Part shown: positions 62,538 to 64,000 of the stretch, piece by piece | How positions within the stretch are numbered: position 1 is the stretch's first letter | Layout: every line of letters begins with the position of its first letter | Assembly: GCF_007858185.1 (NCBI RefSeq) | Contig: NZ_VFES01000003.1 | Location: forward strand, 1 to 64,000 | DNA length: 64,000 nucleotides | Direction: 5' to 3' | Source: Pseudomonas grimontii | GTDB taxonomy: Bacteria; Pseudomonadota; Gammaproteobacteria; Pseudomonadales; Pseudomonadaceae | The notes under the pieces: generated by a model | What the model was told of the DNA's origin: nothing | The model's database searches: none | Seen by the model: only the letters and a program-made list of their open reading frames with translations | Made by a program: the position numbers and the translations under genes

Positions 62538-64000
62538 TCAGTCAATTCGGGTATTCCTCAGTCTCAATGCATTGAAAACTACAGATGCAGAACTGACGCT
62601 CATGGCTATGGCAGCGATCATTGGCGACAGGAGATGTCCCGTCAGTGGATAGAGCAAGCCTGCGGCAAGAGGAATGCCCATTGAGTTGTAAAGAAAGGCG
62701 AAACCCAAATTTTGCCGCATGTTTTTTACTGTTGCGACCGAAAGAGCCCGTGCTCGTACAATCCCCATCAGGTCGCCTTTTACCAGCGTGAGTTGCGCGC
62801 TATTCATCGCCACGTCAGTCCCTGTCCCCATGGCTATGCCCACATCTGCTCGCGCCAGGGCCGGTGCATCGTTGATACCGTCACCAGCCATGGCAACCTT
62901 CCTGCCATATTGCTGGAGGTCTGCGACCAGACGTTCCTTGTCCTGAGGTTTCACTTCACCGTGGACTTCTTCAATCCCCATCTCCCTGGCGACAGCCCGA
63001 GCGGTGGTGAGCCCGTCGCCAGTAGCCATGATAATTTTGATGTCATCAGCCTTGAGCTTGGTGACTGCTTCTTTGGAGGTCGGCTTAATTGGATCTGATA
63101 CTGCCAACAACCCTGCCAATACCCCGTCGACTGCGAGGTAGATGATGCTGATGCCATCAAGTCGCAACAACTCTGCACGCTCTTGTAGGGGCTTAGTGCT
63201 CACGCCTGCGGCTTCCATCAACGCGGTGTTCCCCAGCTGGATCTTCTTGCCATCAACGATGCCACTGACCCCGATACCTGAACCAGACTCAAAGGATTCT
63301 GGCTTGGTGAGCTTAATGTTCTCGGTTCGGGCGTGATCGACGATTGCATGAGCCAAGGGATGTTCGCTGCCCTGATCAAGGCTGGCAGCCAAATGAAGAA
63401 CATCGCGGGGATTGAAACTGGGAGTGGCCTCCACACTGTGAAACACTGGCCGTCCCTCTGTCAGGGTGCCTGTCTTATCGACAATCAGCGTGTCGATCTT
63501 GCAAAGGTTTTCGATGGCACTGGCATCCCTGAACAGCACGCCCATGCTGGCTGCTTTACCTGTCGAAACCATGATCGACATGGGCGTAGCAAGACCCAGC
63601 GCACAGGGGCAAGCGATGATCAGCACGGCGACAGCGTTGATCAGACCAAACACCCAACTGGGCTCAGGGCCAAAAAGCCCCCAACCGACAAATGTCAGTA
63701 TCGCAATCGCGATAACACCCATCACAAAGTAGCCGGCAATCGAGTCGGCCATTCGTTGCATTGGTGCTTTGGAGCGCTGAGCCCGAGCGACCATCTGTAC
63801 GATCTGTGACAGCATGGTCTCGGCGCCGACTTTCTGCGCCTCCATTACCAAGCTCCCATGTGTATTCAGCGTGGCGCCGATCAGGCTATCTCCAGCTCTC
63901 TTCATTACTGGCACTGGCTCGCCAGTGAGCATGGACTCATCCACCGCACTTTCACCCTCCAGTACTGAGCCATCAACGGGCACCTTTTCACCTGGTCTGA
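62538..64000 (-). CDS. copper-translocating P-type ATPase CopA-type (partial, 5' end beyond window)
   Basis: At least 486 C-terminal residues of a P1B-1 ATPase. Visible parts are [10 protein letters not shown] and DESMLTGEP (actuator), [12 protein letters not shown] (Cu(I) site CPC), DKTGTLTEG (phosphorylated Asp), [20 protein letters not shown] (hinge), and the last two helices with FLYNSMG and MSVSSASVV supplying Asn and Met-Ser-Ser Cu(I) ligands. It exports Cu(I) from the cytoplasm and would receive copper from the CopZ-like protein. The N-terminal metal-binding domains lie outside the window. Confidence 0.92.
   Translation of the reverse strand, partial: RPGEKVPVDGSVLEGESAVDESMLTGEPVPVMKRAGDSLIGATLNTHGSLVMEAQKVGAETMLSQIVQMVARAQRSKAPMQRMADSIAGYFVMGVIAIAILTFVGWGLFGPEPSWVFGLINAVAVLIIACPCALGLATPMSIMVSTGKAASMGVLFRDASAIENLCKIDTLIVDKTGTLTEGRPVFHSVEATPSFNPRDVLHLAASLDQGSEHPLAHAIVDHARTENIKLTKPESFESGSGIGVSGIVDGKKIQLGNTALMEAAGVSTKPLQERAELLRLDGISIIYLAVDGVLAGLLAVSDPIKPTSKEAVTKLKADDIKIIMATGDGLTTARAVAREMGIEEVHGEVKPQDKERLVADLQQYGRKVAMAGDGINDAPALARADVGIAMGTGTDVAMNSAQLTLVKGDLMGIVRARALSVATVKNMRQNLGFAFLYNSMGIPLAAGLLYPLTGHLLSPMIAAIAMSVSSASVVFNALRLRNTRID

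Overview
The window looks like a Pseudomonas genome segment, probably from the fluorescens/putida/syringae side of the genus. This rests on protein families seen here: a ColR-like regulator, an OprD porin, PtrA/DUF2790 small proteins, and CopA/CopB/CusCBA copper proteins with Pseudomonas-style leaders. No rRNA or tRNA gene was seen.

Left part (1-14 kb): an envelope/lipopolysaccharide-modification region. A ColR-like response regulator is followed by a PAP2 phosphatase, a methyltransferase, an LtaS-type sulfatase-fold transferase and a tightly overlapping six-gene operon (UDP-glucose dehydrogenase, UDP-sugar 4-epimerase, polyprenyl-phosphate glycosyltransferase, small LAB_N membrane protein, ArnT-like transferase, SdiA-regulated-type beta-propeller). 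An EptA phosphoethanolamine transferase and an Ais-like histidine phosphatase follow. The operon reads as a route that makes UDP-galacturonate, loads it on a lipid carrier and transfers it to LPS outside the membrane. A repeated 17-bp box (TTNACA-N5-TTCACC) precedes at least four of these genes and is probably the operator of the local regulator.

Junction zone (14-24.3 kb): a complete IS66-family element with perfect 12-bp ends but no target duplication abuts a chemoreceptor gene that has lost its front. A second IS66 scrap follows, then the transposition module of a Tn7-like element (TnsA, TnsB, TnsC, TniQ and a zinc-knuckle protein, the tniCABDE arrangement of Tn6022/AbaR elements). Its tnsA-side end is intact, carries repeated TnsB-type sites and stops inside a 68-bp scrap of comM. 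Immediately after that scrap begins a second, unrelated island with a ginABCD-type operon of three tyrosine recombinases and one small protein (a GInt).

Cargo (30.5-64 kb): first a defence-like cluster: an inositol-monophosphatase-fold protein, an SF2 helicase with a small partner, a Gabija-like GajA/GajB pair, and an XRE regulator divergent from a small protein plus second SF2 helicase. Then comes a copper block: PtrA/DUF2790 protein, OprD porin, YncE-like propeller, cusCBA, sterol desaturase, AraC regulator, copA-copB with cytochrome c and DUF411 genes, PtrA, an orphan flgB and a CopZ-like chaperone. Three CopR-type boxes (TTAC-N5-TGTCAG) precede copper genes. A dmeRF nickel/cobalt unit sits between inverted copies of a repeated IS21-like end. 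The window ends inside a copper P-type ATPase gene. The right end of the GInt and the rest of comM are not in the window.
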